A DNA stretch of 64,000 bases. Source: Plazaster borealis. Taxonomy: Eukaryota > Echinodermata > Asteroidea > Forcipulatida > Labidiasteridae. Position 1 is the first letter of the stretch. Each line of letters begins with the position of its first letter. The notes beneath the pieces are model-generated. The model did not search any database. It saw only the letters and a program-made list of their open reading frames with translations, and was not told the origin of the DNA. Made by a program: the position numbers and the translations under genes. The stretch covers positions 4,371,001 through 4,435,000 of the forward strand of contig CM037475.1 of the NCBI GenBank assembly GCA_021014325.1, given 5' to 3'. Positions 22,590 to 33,816 of the stretch are shown one piece after another.

Positions 22590-23245
22590 AGGTCCTGATT
22601 GGGGACTATTGATATCCTCATTGGGGGTTGATGGTTCCAAATAGGGTATAAGTATATCCCAATCGGGATAGGTTTGGTGACAATGATCCTGTTGGTTATT
22701 AATTGGGCAGGTGTCATTATACCTTAGGTTTCCCCCGATTGGGAACCATTGATACCCTCACTGGGAAACAAAAGTTCCAATCAGGGTAACAGTATATCCC
22801 AATTGGGATAGCTTAGGTGACAATGATCCTGTTGGTTATTAATTGGGCAGGTGACATTGTCAACTTAGGTTTCCCCCGATTGGGAACAATTTGATACCCT
22901 CACTGGGAGACAAGGGTTCCAAACAGGGTAACAGTAAATCCCAATTGGGATAGCTTATGTGACAATGATCCTGCTACTAGTGTATGCCTAAATTGGGTAG
23001 GTTTTGTTGTCGAATTACATTTCCCCCGATTTGGGGACTATTGATACCCCCACTGGGAGACAAGGATTCCAATCCAGGTAACAGTATACCCCATTTGGTA
23101 TAGTTGGTTGACAATAATAATGTTAGCCTAAATTGGTTACATGTTGTCACCCATGACTTGCCCCCGATTGGGTACCCTTGATACCCCCACAGGGAGGGAA
23201 AAGAGGTTCCAATCAGGTTAACAGTATATCCCATTTGGAATAGTA
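22590..23245 (+). repeat. ~140-bp tandem array, about 4.7 copies
   Basis: CCCCCGATTGGG-type starts occur near 22593, 22735, 22874, 23023 and 23161 (spacings 142, 139, 149, 138). Each is followed by TTGATACCCYCACTGGGAGA, a CAGTATATCCCAATTGGGAT block and a GACAATGATCCTGTTGG block. Units have diverged moderately. Confidence 0.9.
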
Positions 23246-23523
23246 TAGCTTCACCAGGGCTCTTTAATTGTATACAAAGCTTAGAGTGTTGTCGTCACGG
23301 CGTGGCTGTGCTCATTGTGATCAAAGTATCTGCTGAACTACATCCATCCTTTGGTGGGCTCTGGATAAGAAACGTAAAGACACACAAATCCTTAGAAACT
23401 GATTGAAATACAGGGAGCGGAGCTTTCTCCTGAATGCATTTGTGACGCCCCAAGGCAAAATCGGTCACTTCTCGGAAATAGTGAAGTGGCTTTAAAAGTG
23501 AAACATCATTCTTGCAAGGCCAT

Positions 23524-23711
23524 GGCCCAATTTCATAGAGCTGCTTCTAAAAGCAGAAAATTTTGCTTAAAAAGTTTCTGCTAAGCAAAACTTAGCAGGA
23601 CACCAGTCACAGATTGTACATGAGAAATGGCATTTCGGCTGGTAACCATATTTTGGTAAGCATAGTTTTGTTGTGCTTAGCTACTTTTTGTGCAGCTCTA
23701 TGAAATTGGGC
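23524..23711. mobile_element. MITE group G
   Basis: GGCCCAATTTCATAGAGCTG at the left and GCAGCTCTATGAAATTGGGC at the right form near-perfect 20-bp inverted termini. 188 bp. Confidence 0.88.
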
Positions 23712-23802
23712 ACTGGGCTCGAATTTGGGGGTAAAATCAACAAGAATGCAGGGCTTGGAAGCTCAACAATTTTACAGGACAGGATTTTGTTTTACAAGAC
23801 CA

Positions 23803-23949
23803 GGGCTCGATTTCACAAAGAGTTAAGATTGATCGTAACTGCAAATCCATCGCAGTTGCTTAGCAAAGAGTGATGTCACAATACAAATCACTATGGTAAT
23901 ACTGATAACTCATCTTAAGATGAATCATAGAGCTTTGTGAAATCGACCC
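23803..23949. mobile_element. MITE group P (TCGATTTCACAAAG termini)
   Basis: GGGCTCGATTTCACAAAGAG and CTTTGTGAAATCGACCCC are inverted. TAAGATTGATCGTAACTGCA and ATACTGATAACTCATCTTAA are inside. A diverged copy lies at 58193-58301 in a CSN1 intron. Confidence 0.75.
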
Positions 23950-25029
23950 CAGAATTAAAATAAGTTGAACAAGCACTGAGAGAAGATCTATCTCATTTGT
24001 CTACTTTGATGGGTACATTTCGATACTCAACAGAATAGAAAGAGATAATACCAATCAGACTCATAGCCAACATTTTTCACAAAGGTGTTATTTACACAGT
24101 GAATTATTATTATCTTTCTCTGCCATTCTGTGCATTTTAACATATGTTGTGCGCCTTTGATCATTTGTGTGTAAGGGACGCAATATAAATTTTAAATATT
24201 ATTATTATTATTATTCTTCAACTGAAAAACACAAGACCACCGGGCTTGTCCGGTCGTGAGTTTACTGGCCCGATGCTAAAATCACTGGCCTCGGGCCTGT
24301 GGTCCAGTGTTAATTTCAAACCCTGAAGGTGATGTGATGTCTTACAAACATTTTACATGTTGAGAAGTACTTACCTTACACCTAATGATAACTAGAGATT
24401 CAGTTTTTGTGACATCACAAAAACAAGGTGTTCGAGAGTAATATCATCAAATTATGAGTGAATTATGAGTGAATTGGTGTCGACAGTTACCTTATCAATC
24501 CAACCTCTGGTTCAGGAGTTAGATTTGTTCATTATAAAAATTCAACTTCTGGTTTGAACTGGAAGTCAAGGTCAAATGGGTTCACACTTTGTGCAGCGTT
24601 TGTTGACTTTTTGAAGACCTTAACAATGATGTATACATTTTAAAAACCAATACATTTGGCGTCGCTCGTTGTTTCTTTGTATATTGCGGTCACCCAAATA
24701 TTTGAAAACTTCAATATTTGAAAATGTCATAACTCCTGAACCACATATTGGATATTTACAATCCAGCGAATAGCAAATGGTCATTTTTCAACTTTAAAAC
24801 CCTTGTAATTTGACACCTGATGATGTCATCATGACGTCATCAAGTTTTTGCCGTCTTCATATTGAGGTTCAATTGTCTGATGAGTTTCAATGTTAAATTC
24901 AATTTCAATCTTGAGTTATACTCTAGAGAAGAGTTCCGTGGAAGAAGAAGAAGAAGAAGAAAAAAAAAAAAAAAGAACTAGAAGATGAAGAAAAGCCAGA
25001 AAAAACCCAATGAGGTGTTCGTGCTTGCA
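23950..25029. other. Gene-free stretch with repeat fragments
   Basis: It has (ATT)n at about 24198-24216, a partial group L repeat at 24232-24325 (GGCCCGATGCTAAAATCACT, GGCCTCGGGCCTGTGG) and a GAA/polyA run at 24941-24975. Several GACGTCAT/GATGTCATC words cluster at 24824-24842. No exon. Confidence 0.4.
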
Positions 25030-25173
25030 GGAACACCTAATTAGCCTTTTTGAGATATGAAGAACACTATAGGAGTGCACCGTTTGGTTTGGGTGTGTAC
25101 AGGCAGATTTACCCAAACCAAACAGTGCAATTATAATATGTCCACTATGTCTCAAAATGGCTGATTAGGTTTT
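25030..25173. repeat. ~60-bp-arm fold-back
   Basis: The arms AACACCTAATTAGCC..TTTGAGATAT and CCGTTTGGTTTGGGT pair with ACCCAAACCAAACAG and TGTCTCAAAATGGCTGATTA. The loop is about 16 nt. The arms are roughly 80% complementary. Confidence 0.7.
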
Positions 25174-26345
25174 ATTAAGTTCTTATTCTCATCTATATTG
25201 CTTGAATAGATTTTAATGTCAATATGCAATATGTAATTTTAGCCTGCTATATAACAGTTTATGATACGTATTTTTTTATAACGTTTTGTGTTATATCCTT
25301 AGATCAAATTGCATTTTTACTCCTCGGTAATTCAATTTATTACTTCAGGTTTATTGTGTATTTGAATTTTTACTCCTACTTGTTATAATTCATTTTCTTA
25401 ATGTATTTTAGTTTGTCCATACAATTGTACCTGTTTAGTGTTTGACTAGTGCCATTTGTTCAGCGCCTTAGAGCATGCCCGCACGATTAAGGTGCTATAT
25501 AAGTATTGGTATTATTATTATCTATTTGATGAGCAAATCAACCTAGTTTTGAGTTTTGGCGGGAAATGCCTAGTTTTTGCATGAAGTGTCACATTTGATC
25601 AGAGCGTACTGATCAAATCACCAGGGATGAAAGTCACTGCTAATAACAAAATCTGAAACTAGCATCCAAACTTTTAGGTGTAATGTTGAAATGCGGCATT
25701 TCCACCTTTTGGTAACCCCTGGAGTATAGTAGACTAGGAGCTTTTGGGAGCAGTATCTTGATAACAGCAGAAGTAAATCAAAACGCATGATTTCTTATAT
25801 CTGAAGTACATATTCATCCACCTTTTTTTCACCAGGAAGACATTAACAAGTTTGGATTCAGATAAAAGTCTGAAATTTTTCATTTCTCATACTGAGTTGA
25901 CACACCACCGACTCTTTTCAGAACCATCACAACTCATTTTTTGGGGGTTGATCAAGGAAAATATTACTAGAGCGGGTTTTAAACCTGTACGAATTAACGT
26001 GCCAGCACTCTACCATCTGAGCTATCTAGCTCTTATGTTGGTGGTTTTCCTATTTTGACAATATCTTTGTTCGGGGGTGCAGTTGAAAGCCGTTCAACCT
26101 ACTGCCAAATAGGCCTTATCAGGGATCACATCCAAATTTATGATACAACCTGGGAAGGGGCAGGAGTGGGATCACCTTAAGGGGATGCGACTATATTTCA
26201 CAAGTCATTAAAATATTTTTAGGATGTAACCGCTAACGTCACTAGAATTTATCCTCTTAAAATTTAGGAGAATAATTGTTGAAAACTCACTCCTGAATTT
26301 TCCTTGCAGAAATTACTATTACATTTTTGTCACCCACACACTAAT
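25174..26345. other. Gene-free, apparently unique stretch
   Basis: GGTGCTATATAAGTATTGGT and ATTATTATTA at about 25490-25525 look like a short SINE tail. Otherwise I see no gene or repeat. Confidence 0.35.
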
Positions 26346-26726
26346 TTAAAGGGACACGTTGCCTTGGATCGGACGAGTTGGTCTAAAAAAAAGCGTTTGT
26401 ATTCGTTGGTTATAAAATGCATGTTAGAAAGATGTTTTAAAAGTAGAATACAATGATCCACACAAATATGCCTCGAAATTGCGTGGTTTTCCTTTTACTT
26501 TGCGAACTAACACGGTCGGCCATTTTGTGGAGTCAAAAAAAAGTTGACTCCACAAAATGGCCTACCGTGTTTGTTCACGATTAAGAAGGAAAACCATGCA
26601 ATGTTTGTGTGGATCATTGTATTCTACTATTAAAACATCTTTCTAACCATATGCATTTTATAACAAACGATTACAAATGCTTTTTATAGACCAACTCCTC
26701 CGATCCAAGGCAACGTGTTCCTTTAA
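26346..26726. mobile_element. MITE group D, near-complete palindrome
   Basis: TTAA at both ends; AAGGGACACGTTGCCTTGGA at the left and TCCAAGGCAACGTGTTCCTT at the right. Practically the whole 380 bp is one inverted repeat, with the centre around GACTCCACAAAATGGCC. A partial copy lies at 58903-59064. Confidence 0.9.
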
Positions 26727-26787
26727 TCTCTTGCAATATGTGAAGCTTCAAAATTTATCAAAAAAGTGCAAACAAAATACTGTGTAA

Positions 26788-27125
26788 ACATGTAGATATA
26801 TACCATAAAACTAACCAGTGAAATTTCATTTCAAAAGGTGGTAGCGTTTTTGAGATATTGTCAAAAATGTGGAGCAGTTGTGTCCACGCAGGAAGAATCA
26901 TCTGCATTGGAATACACAATCTGAGAAACGTTACTGCAGTAACGCTTCTCAGATTCAAATTTTTGGAGATACAAGGTGATATCTTTTTTCATAACCGCAG
27001 TACTTCAAAGTGAAAAGTTTCTCAAAATTCATTATACTATCCAAAGCTGCTGTACTTCTAACTAAGTAAGTTTTTTGTTGCCATTAATTATCAGAGTCAT
27101 TACCAAACGTATACGATACCTTTAA
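26788..27125 (-). mobile_element. MITE group B, truncated at the left
   Basis: From CATGTAGATATATACC onward it follows the reversed group B copy at 10392. It includes the CGTTACTGCAGTAACGCTTC centre and ends CAAACGTATACGATACCTTTAA. Confidence 0.85.
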
Positions 27126-28149
27126 ACCAAATGAAAGCCCTGTATTTACAACAAAAACACGCCTGTCAACTTGACATGATCGTATACGTACAATAAAAAT
27201 ATCATTTCCCTTAAGAGCAGATGTCATCAGACAACGGAAGATAACTCCAGAGATCTAACGCCGGCCGGCCAGGACAGTGCCATTAAAATCTCCCCTGGTG
27301 GAGCAATGAAAACAAACCCTGCGCACCGTCTTACTCAATTAATACCCGCCTGCAAACACAAAAAAAGGGTCCAGCGGCAACAGTCGACCCGCACTTATCA
27401 GTTAGCAAATGTCATCATCAAGATCCTCAGCATACACATTTGCTATATGGACAGTGTTAGCGCCAACGCCTCAACCTGTGAATTTCAACTTATCTTTTCT
27501 ATTCATCAACATAAATATTTATGTCCGACAAACAACTCTAAGCAATAGTTCTCGCATATCTAATTTGTTTTGTATTTATTGACTATGAAGCTTCCTCAGG
27601 GTGAAGCCATTTTGTTTTTTGTTCCCCTATTCAATTCAATGACTGGGAGGGGAAACAGTCTGGTCTCTCTTTAGTATAATCAAAATCAGTAGTCAAGATT
27701 GCTATGGTATACGGGAAACATGATATAGATGTGCTGAATCAGCAGATAACTGCTAACAAATTTATTCATCTTGGCTTGAGGATGAAAAACAACAAGTCTC
27801 CGGCGGAACGGCATAACAGACAATTGAGGAAGCTCTGAGCATAAATTAAAGAACAATCTACCTCGGAATCGACGGTAGGCAACCCACACATGGCTTAAAT
27901 GATCGAAATAAATGAGCACAAGACATACTAATGAACGTTCCTGAAGACATATGAAGTCACTGAGACTGCAAATATACAACACATCCAAAATTCGAAATCA
28001 ACAGAAACCTTTTCAAGGAATAATGACAAGATTTTGCCAATTAGTTTGTTCTGTACAGCAGAATCTGGTCATTTTCGAAACCATGGGTTAGGCGTCGTCC
28101 ACGTGTTCGAAGTCCTGTACTGAAAAAGTATGTTTTCTAAATTATAGAC
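27126..28149. other. Gene-free stretch with a unique block
   Basis: 27230-27560 is non-repetitive with balanced composition and contains GCCGGCCGGCC near 27260. It may be a conserved non-coding element or an unrecognised exon, but no reading frame convinces me. Confidence 0.3.
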
Positions 28150-28745
28150 GGAGCCAAAGCCAAAGCAAAGCCGAAGCCATAGTTCCAAATAGGGCCTATC
28201 AACCAAAAACATTCAACACCCCCCCCCAAAAAAATATATATATATAAATACATACAAATTTATTGACAAATGTGTGTCTATTTCTGGTAACAAATTTTCC
28301 TGAGCCTAAACACCATGCTGTGATTACGAAAAGGGCCTGTTTCAACTAAAACCAGTCAAGCCGGAGCAAAGACAAAGCCATAGTTTCAAATAGGGCCTAT
28401 CAACCAAAAATATTCATCCCCCCCCAACAAAACCCCCCCAAAAAACCCCTACAAATTTACTGACAAATGTGTGTCCATTTCTGGTAATAAATTGTCCAGA
28501 GCCTAAACACCAAGCTGTGGTTACAAAAAGCTCCTGTATAAACTAAAACCAGTCAAGCCGGAGCAAAGCTGAATCCATAGTTTCAAATAGGGCCTATCAA
28601 CCAAAAAGATTCACCCCCCCCCCAAAAAAAATAATAAAAATAAATAAATACACACAAATTTACTGACAAATGTGTGTCCTTTTCTGGTAACCTGTTTACC
28701 AGATTCTAAGCTAAAGCAGTGGTTTTAAAATGGGTCTTGCCGAGT
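28150..28745 (+). repeat. ~200-bp tandem array, three copies
   Basis: GGGCCTATCAACCAAAAA occurs at 28191, 28394 and 28590. Each is followed by a C8-9 run with A-rich spacer, then ATTTACTGACAAATGTGTGT and TTTCTGGTAA, and is preceded by AAAGC-rich sequence and CCATAGTTTCAAATA. Confidence 0.88.
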
Positions 28746-28994
28746 GAGTCCAGACACCCTCCTCCCCCCCAGTAATAAAGACAATCAACCCATGCCTATA
28801 ACAACCTTAACAATGAAAGCATCACTGCAACAAGAAATATATTCCTCGTTTCATTCCCGAGACGTACGCACAACACAAGTGCCTTGAGACTGGACCATGT
28901 TGCTATGAAACCTTTCAATTGTTGGGAGGTTGTTGCGTATTTAGCACATTTTCCTGATGTCAAAAACACTTCATCTGCCTTTACAAACGGTTAC

Positions 28995-29065
28995 ACACCT
29001 ATGTTCCGACACCCCTCTGTTTTCTGACACACCTACATGTATATTCTGCCACCCCTACAAAGGTA
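28995..29065 (+). repeat. Diverged units of the 16-bp minisatellite (reversed)
   Basis: CCTATGTTCCGACACCCCTC is the reverse complement of the unit that makes up the 14.64-16.06 kb array. Only two or three diverged units remain. Confidence 0.6.
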
Positions 29066-29088
29066 TATTCCTTATCCTAACTCTAATC

Positions 29089-29357
29089 TTAAAGGCCCTG
29101 TACACTATAGGTAAGATCGAAAAACACAAATGTTCACAGATTCACACATAACTTACATGATTTAAAGTAAGTAATGGTTGAAAGGGTTCCTTAAAATATT
29201 TCTGCCTAAAATGCTATCGTTTCTGAGAAATGAGTAAAACAATAGTTTTTATCATGCGCGATATTTTGAAAAAACAGAAAACACATGAGGTCTCTTTTCA
29301 CTATTTTCTTGTGATCACTGATTTTGAGCTGTTACCAAAAGTGTACAATACCTTTAA
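29089..29357 (+). mobile_element. MITE group E
   Basis: TTAA at both ends; termini AAGGCCCTGTACACTATAGG and AAAAGTGTACAATACCTT. The blocks CAAATGTTCACAGATTCACA, ATCGTTTCTGAGAAATGAGT and ATTTTGAGCTGTTACC match 56624-56923 in reverse orientation. Confidence 0.85.
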
Positions 29358-29379
29358 CCCTAACTCTAACCCTAGCATG
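29355..29379 (+). repeat. Short interstitial telomere-like repeat
   Basis: TAACCCTAACTCTAACCCTA follows the MITE directly; a diverged piece (ATCCTAACTCTAATC) precedes it at 29074-29088. This is the CCCTAA motif with one changed unit. Confidence 0.7.
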
Positions 29380-29394
29380 TATTGTATAACAAGT

Positions 29395-29472
29395 TATAAG
29401 AACATAGGGTGTTCTGAACATAGGTTTGTCGGAACTTAGGGTTGTTGGAACATAGGGGTGTCGAAACATTTT
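29395..29472 (-). repeat. Diverged units of the 16-bp minisatellite
   Basis: GAACATAGGGTGTTCTGAAC, ATAGGTTTGTCGG and GGAACATAGGGGTGTCG are four or five units of the 14.64-16.06 kb array type, oriented opposite to those at 28995. Confidence 0.75.
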
Positions 29473-30360
29473 CTCCAATCAAATTCACATGACAGTTGAT
29501 TGAAGGACAATGCTGTCGGAGGAGGGGGGTGGGGGTGTCTAGATGTCTATTGATGATCTCTCCTATACCTTAAGAAAGAAAAACGCACTTAATTATTTTT
29601 TAACAAGCAGACAAAAGATAAAGTCTGAAAAACATCTGAAATTTCTCATTTCTGTCAGAATGACAATGTGAAATTCGATTGCCTTATTCTGGCGTACAGC
29701 GCAGAGCTAGATTGTGGGATATAATTGCCGCCTCTGTTATATTTTAACCTGAGGGCACGAATACTCGAGTTACATCCAAAAAAGGTAGCAGACATCTGGC
29801 TTTCTCAAGGATCACGATTATTTCTGTCTTCTGATATGTTTGCGTTATTATTCATAATGACAAATTTCAAAATGGCATGTCTAGAAAATCACTAAAAGAA
29901 CCAGAGTTTTGAGGACTGTGGTGCATCCATGAAATGTGAGAAACCTTGCATGTGTCTCCAAAGATGGAACTATCCCAGAAACCACAAATAATTAATTCAA
30001 CTTCTGACGGTCATCTAGGGACTGTTTTTTGAGCTTTTCAGTCTCTGTGCAAGTCGTCCGTACAGTTCAGGTTTGAGAGAGCCTAACAAAAACTTTAAAG
30101 AGGTCAAATTCAGTTTTGTGATCCACTCATTTTCCAACAGATAGACCCCTCATGAAAATGGAAAAAATTACAAATCTCTAACCTCTTGTTTCAATGGTGT
30201 AAAATGCCACTTTGTTTGATACAAGATCAAGTACAATTTTTGTCAAAATAAAAAAAAACGTTTGATGGCGTCTCATTTCAAATATATGGTCTGTACATTT
30301 TTGAACAGAGAATTTTCAGTTTATCACAGAATTCTGATGATATTCAATCAAATCGACATT
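29473..30360. other. Gene-free stretch
   Basis: 30020-30110 shares GTGCAAGTCGTCCGTACAG-like and GAGAGCCTAACAAAA words with 33535-33600, an old dispersed repeat. A G-run lies at 29520-29538. No exon. Confidence 0.35.
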
Positions 30361-30736
30361 TTAAAGGCACTGTACACGTTTGGTAGTTACTCAAAATATA
30401 TATTAGCATAAAAACTTAACGGTGATGAGCAACGGAGAGCTGTTGATAGTATAAAACAATGTGAAAAAACGACTCCCTCTGAAGTAACATAGTTTTTGAG
30501 AAAGAGGTAATTTCTCACTAAAATAATAAAAGACTTCTTGCAAGAAGCCTTTTATTCCTATCTGAAAGCACACAAATTTGTACAACAAGGGTGTTTTTTC
30601 TTTCATCATTTTCTTGCAACTTCGATGACCAATTGAGCCCAAATGTTCACAGGCTTGTTATTTTATGCATATGTTGAGATAAACCAAGTGAGAATACTGG
30701 TCTTTGACAATTACCAAACGTGTTCAGTGCCTTTAA
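30361..30736 (+). mobile_element. MITE group A, complete
   Basis: TTAA at both ends; termini AAGGCACTGTACACGTTTGG and CCAAACGTGTTCAGTGCCTT; central palindrome CTTCTTGCAAGAAG. Used here as the + reference for group A. Confidence 0.92.
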
Positions 30737-31153
30737 GCTTATGACTGGTGCAGAAATTCCTCTTTGGAATGTACAGACCCATTTGTTTTTGCTGTCCGAT
30801 GACGTCATGTTTCAAATCAAGAGTATCAAATTACATGGCATTTACACCAATTTAATGTGAGGTTTTCCCCCACTTTTATGAATCTATTGGGAAACTGAGT
30901 TCATCAGTTTAAACTTGAAGCCCCTTTTTAAGAAACACCTCCAGAAAGGTACATCCATGACAAAAAGAATGCGGGCACGGCGATGTTTCCTTTTGTTTTG
31001 CATGTGTCGTGGAAGCCTTTCAGCTGCAAGTGACATCCCACTTGTACTAAAGTTGATTTTTCAGACCTTTTAAAACTAAACCGAACACCATCCAACCTGT
31101 CCAGTTGGATCCCGGGGCATTGGGACTGTTTTTTAAACATGCATATGACATCT

Positions 31154-31527
31154 TTAAAGGCACTGAACACGTTTGGAAACTGTCAAAGACCAGTGTTCTC
31201 ACTTGGTGTATCCCAACATATGCATAAAATAACAAGCCTGTGAAAATTTGGGCTCAATTGGTCATCGAAGTTGCAAGAAAATGATGAAAGAAAAAACACC
31301 CTTGTTGTACAAATTTGTGTGCTTTCCGATAAGAATAAAAACTTCTTGCAAGAAGTTTTTTTTATTTTAGTGAGAAATTACCTCTTTCTCAAAAACTAAG
31401 TTACTTCAGAGGAAGTCGTTTCCTACAATGTTTTATACTATCAACAGCTCTCCCTTGCTTGTTACCAAGTAAGTTTTTATGCTAATATTTGTTTTGAGTC
31501 ATTACCAAACGTGTACGATACCTTTAA
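31154..31527 (-). mobile_element. MITE group A, complete, reversed
   Basis: TTAA at both ends; AAGGCACTGAACACGTTTGG and CCAAACGTGTACGATACCTT; centre ACTTCTTGCAAGAAGT. It lies only about 420 bp from the previous, oppositely oriented copy. Confidence 0.92.
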
Positions 31528-31920
31528 GTCTTAAACTTGCGACAGTCAAGTCTTCCTGCCGACAATGTTCTTCTTTTTTTCGGTTTGATTAATTGTCCAC
31601 AGTCACCAATGAATAATTTTCTCGATTGTGAAAGGGTGGTGAAAAGAATTCAATTCAAGTTTTACCTGCGGTCAAACATTGCCGAAGAAAGGGTTGGGGG
31701 GGGGGAGGTGGACATGCTCCGAGTGGAAGTTTTGATGCAAAAAAGCAAAAAGAAATCCACACCAGAGTGCAATCTATACGGAAATGGAATCTCATGGGAA
31801 ATCAACACACAACCACATTCTGATGATTGAAATATATCTGACGTCTTACTGTTAGTGAGATAAATCCCGGTGTAATTTCTCAGTGAAGAAATTATTTAGA
31901 TGCAGTGTAAATATTTGTTT
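31528..31920. other. Gene-free, apparently unique stretch
   Basis: A G-run lies at 31697-31705. No gene recognised. Confidence 0.3.
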
Positions 31921-32312
31921 TTAAAGGGAGGGTATACCTGTGGTAATCACTCGAAAAATTAATGACCATAAAAAAAACTTACTTGGTAAAGAGCACTAGA
32001 GAGCTGTTGATATTAAAAAAAACATTGTTAGAAACGACCCCCCTTTGAAGTAATGTAGTTTTAAAGAAGGAGGTAATTGTTCACCCCAAAATTTGAATCT
32101 GAGAAAGGCTTCAGCCATGAAGCCTTTCTCAGCCATCTGAAAGCACACAATTCTATGCAACAAGGGTGGTTTTTTCGTTCACTATTTTCTTGCAACTTCG
32201 ATGACCAATTGAGCCCATTTTTTCACAGGTTTGTTATTTTATGCATATGTTGGAACACACCAAGTGAGGATACTGGTCTTTGACAATTACCAAAAGTATA
32301 TTCTGCCTTTAA
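31921..32312 (+). mobile_element. MITE group A, diverged subtype
   Basis: TTAA at both ends, but the termini are AAGGGAGGGTATACCTGTGG and AAAAGTATATTCTGCCTT. The centre is GGCTTCAGCCATGAAGCC. The sister copy of this subtype is at 43360-43747. Confidence 0.88.
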
Positions 32313-32399
32313 AGGGGCATATCTCATCAAGGAATACCCTGTGTAAACCCTTTACTTTAAACCATAATTGTCCCAAATCCTCTACAGTCCTATTCATGA

Positions 32400-32860
32400 A
32401 GTTGTCTGAATTTGTAGGATATGGCACTTCAAGGCTATAATAATAATAACTATAATAATAATAATAATAAAGGCACTTTATAAATATTGTTATTATTATT
32501 CAATAATAACAATATTTATAAATTGGCTTTTACGTTGGTTCCAAAGTGCTGTACAAAATGACCTAATTTAACCTTACAAAGGATATTACAAAGAACAAAC
32601 AACAATAGTTAAACCTAAATGAAATTAAAATTCACTCAAATTACAAGCAAATGGGTTTTTAACATGGCTTTGAAGGATTCAAGAGATGAGGCCTGACGGA
32701 TGTGAAGAAGGAGATTGTTCCATAATGTCGGTGCACGGACTGTAAACAGGCACAAATTGAAAGTGGAAGACAATCGTAGATTGCTGATTTTGGGGCTTAA
32801 ATGACTATTGCTCATCCAAGTCCAAACACTGGGTGTTGATTTAACTTAAAATGGAGTATT
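32400..32860 (+). repeat. AAT-flanked dispersed repeat (SINE-type body)
   Basis: (TAATAA)n around an AATATTTATAAA hairpin at about 32480-32525 is followed by GGTTCCAAAGTGCTGTACA, AAATGGGTTTTTAACATGGC, GAAGGATTCAAGAGATGAGG and GGAGATTGTTCCATAATGTC. It resembles a repeat body common in echinoderm and hemichordate DNA as I remember it, so the class is uncertain. Confidence 0.45.
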
Positions 32861-33117
32861 TTCAAAGTTAACTCTTTCAGTGCCCGCTTTTGTTTTGCGT
32901 TTGGAACCTAAAATGCCCAGCTTTTTGAGCTTTTTCGAAATTCTGTGTACAAATAAATAAATAAGTCTTTCTCACCGAACAAATGTATCTTGCTGATTTG
33001 CGTTGCCCTGGTACATCCCAAAGTCAATAGCATTTCTTGAGTGATATTGCCCTCTCGTGATAACATGTATATCATGGGTCGTACATGTATGATTGATGAA
33101 ACTTTATGAGTATGTAA

Positions 33118-33467
33118 AAAAGATCGTACCCGTACGATAATGGCGCTTTCGGAATACATAAAATCGATTGTACATGTACGATAATGGCGCTTTCAGAATA
33201 CATAAAATCGATTGTACATGTACATGAAAGTGGATTGCAACCCCTTAGAACCCCTTAGAACCCTTTTTTCGTAATAATTTGTTGGACTGAAATGCAAGGC
33301 AATTTTGTTCATATATTATTTGATGAATTGTGACTAATTGCCACCTTTATTCAACTTTTTGTACATGTACAATCGATTTTATGTATTCTGAAAGCGCCAT
33401 TATCGTACATGTACAATCGATTTTATGTATTCTGAAAGCGCCATTATCGTACATGTACGATCTTTTT
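33118..33467. repeat. ~100-bp inverted duplication of a 52-bp repeat
   Basis: Left arm 33118-33222: two tandem copies of a 52-bp unit (TACGATAATGGCGCTTTC, AGAATACATAAAATCGATTG, TACATGTAC). Right arm 33361-33467 is the exact reverse complement of nearly the whole arm. The spacer is about 140 bp. Outside, AACTCTTTCAGTGCC (32872) and GGCACTGAATGAGTTAA (33468) are also opposed, so an older, longer inverted repeat may enclose it. Confidence 0.9.
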
Positions 33468-33479
33468 GGCACTGAATGA

Positions 33480-33780
33480 GTTAATGATATCCGGCTCCAT
33501 TTTGCAATCCACTTTGATAAATAAATTGATTCAATCTCAGTACAAGTCTTCCGTTTGGCTCCGAGGCGAGGAGAGCCTAACAAAATACTTTTAGAGGGAA
33601 CACCCTTCAAATTTACGATACTGTCTTTTGAATGGGTTGTGGAGCCCTCTTGGCTGCGATAAAGTACAACCCGCTGCTTGAGCTCTAAGTCTAGTGCTTC
33701 AGCCTCTTTAAAACTAACTGAACCGCCATTCAACCAGTGGAGATGACTCCAGGGCATTGGCTACCCGCCTAATCTATTGT
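33480..33780 (-). repeat. Old dispersed repeat, parts shared with 30.0 and 31.1 kb
   Basis: GAGAGCCTAACAAAATACTT and CTCCAGGGCATTGGCTACCC have diverged counterparts at about 30090 and 31115. The 136-codon open frame over it has no recognised domain. Confidence 0.35.
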
Positions 33781-33816
33781 TTGTATTCTTTTGTAAGGTA
33801 AAGAAAAAAACCTATA

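Noticed and set aside
22590..23245. Regularly spaced repeats considered as a CRISPR-like array
   Set aside because: The units are contiguous ~140-bp tandem copies with no unique spacers, in an animal nuclear genome.
30403..30642. Recurrent ~80-codon frame beginning [16 protein letters not shown], also at 38055, 59095 and 62289 and related at 58471
   Set aside because: Each copy is the same strand of a group A MITE. The frame is broken differently in each copy, and the recurrence reflects the element, not a conserved protein.
33347..33757. 136-codon minus-strand frame
   Set aside because: It spans an inverted repeat arm and an old dispersed repeat; no domain is recognisable.
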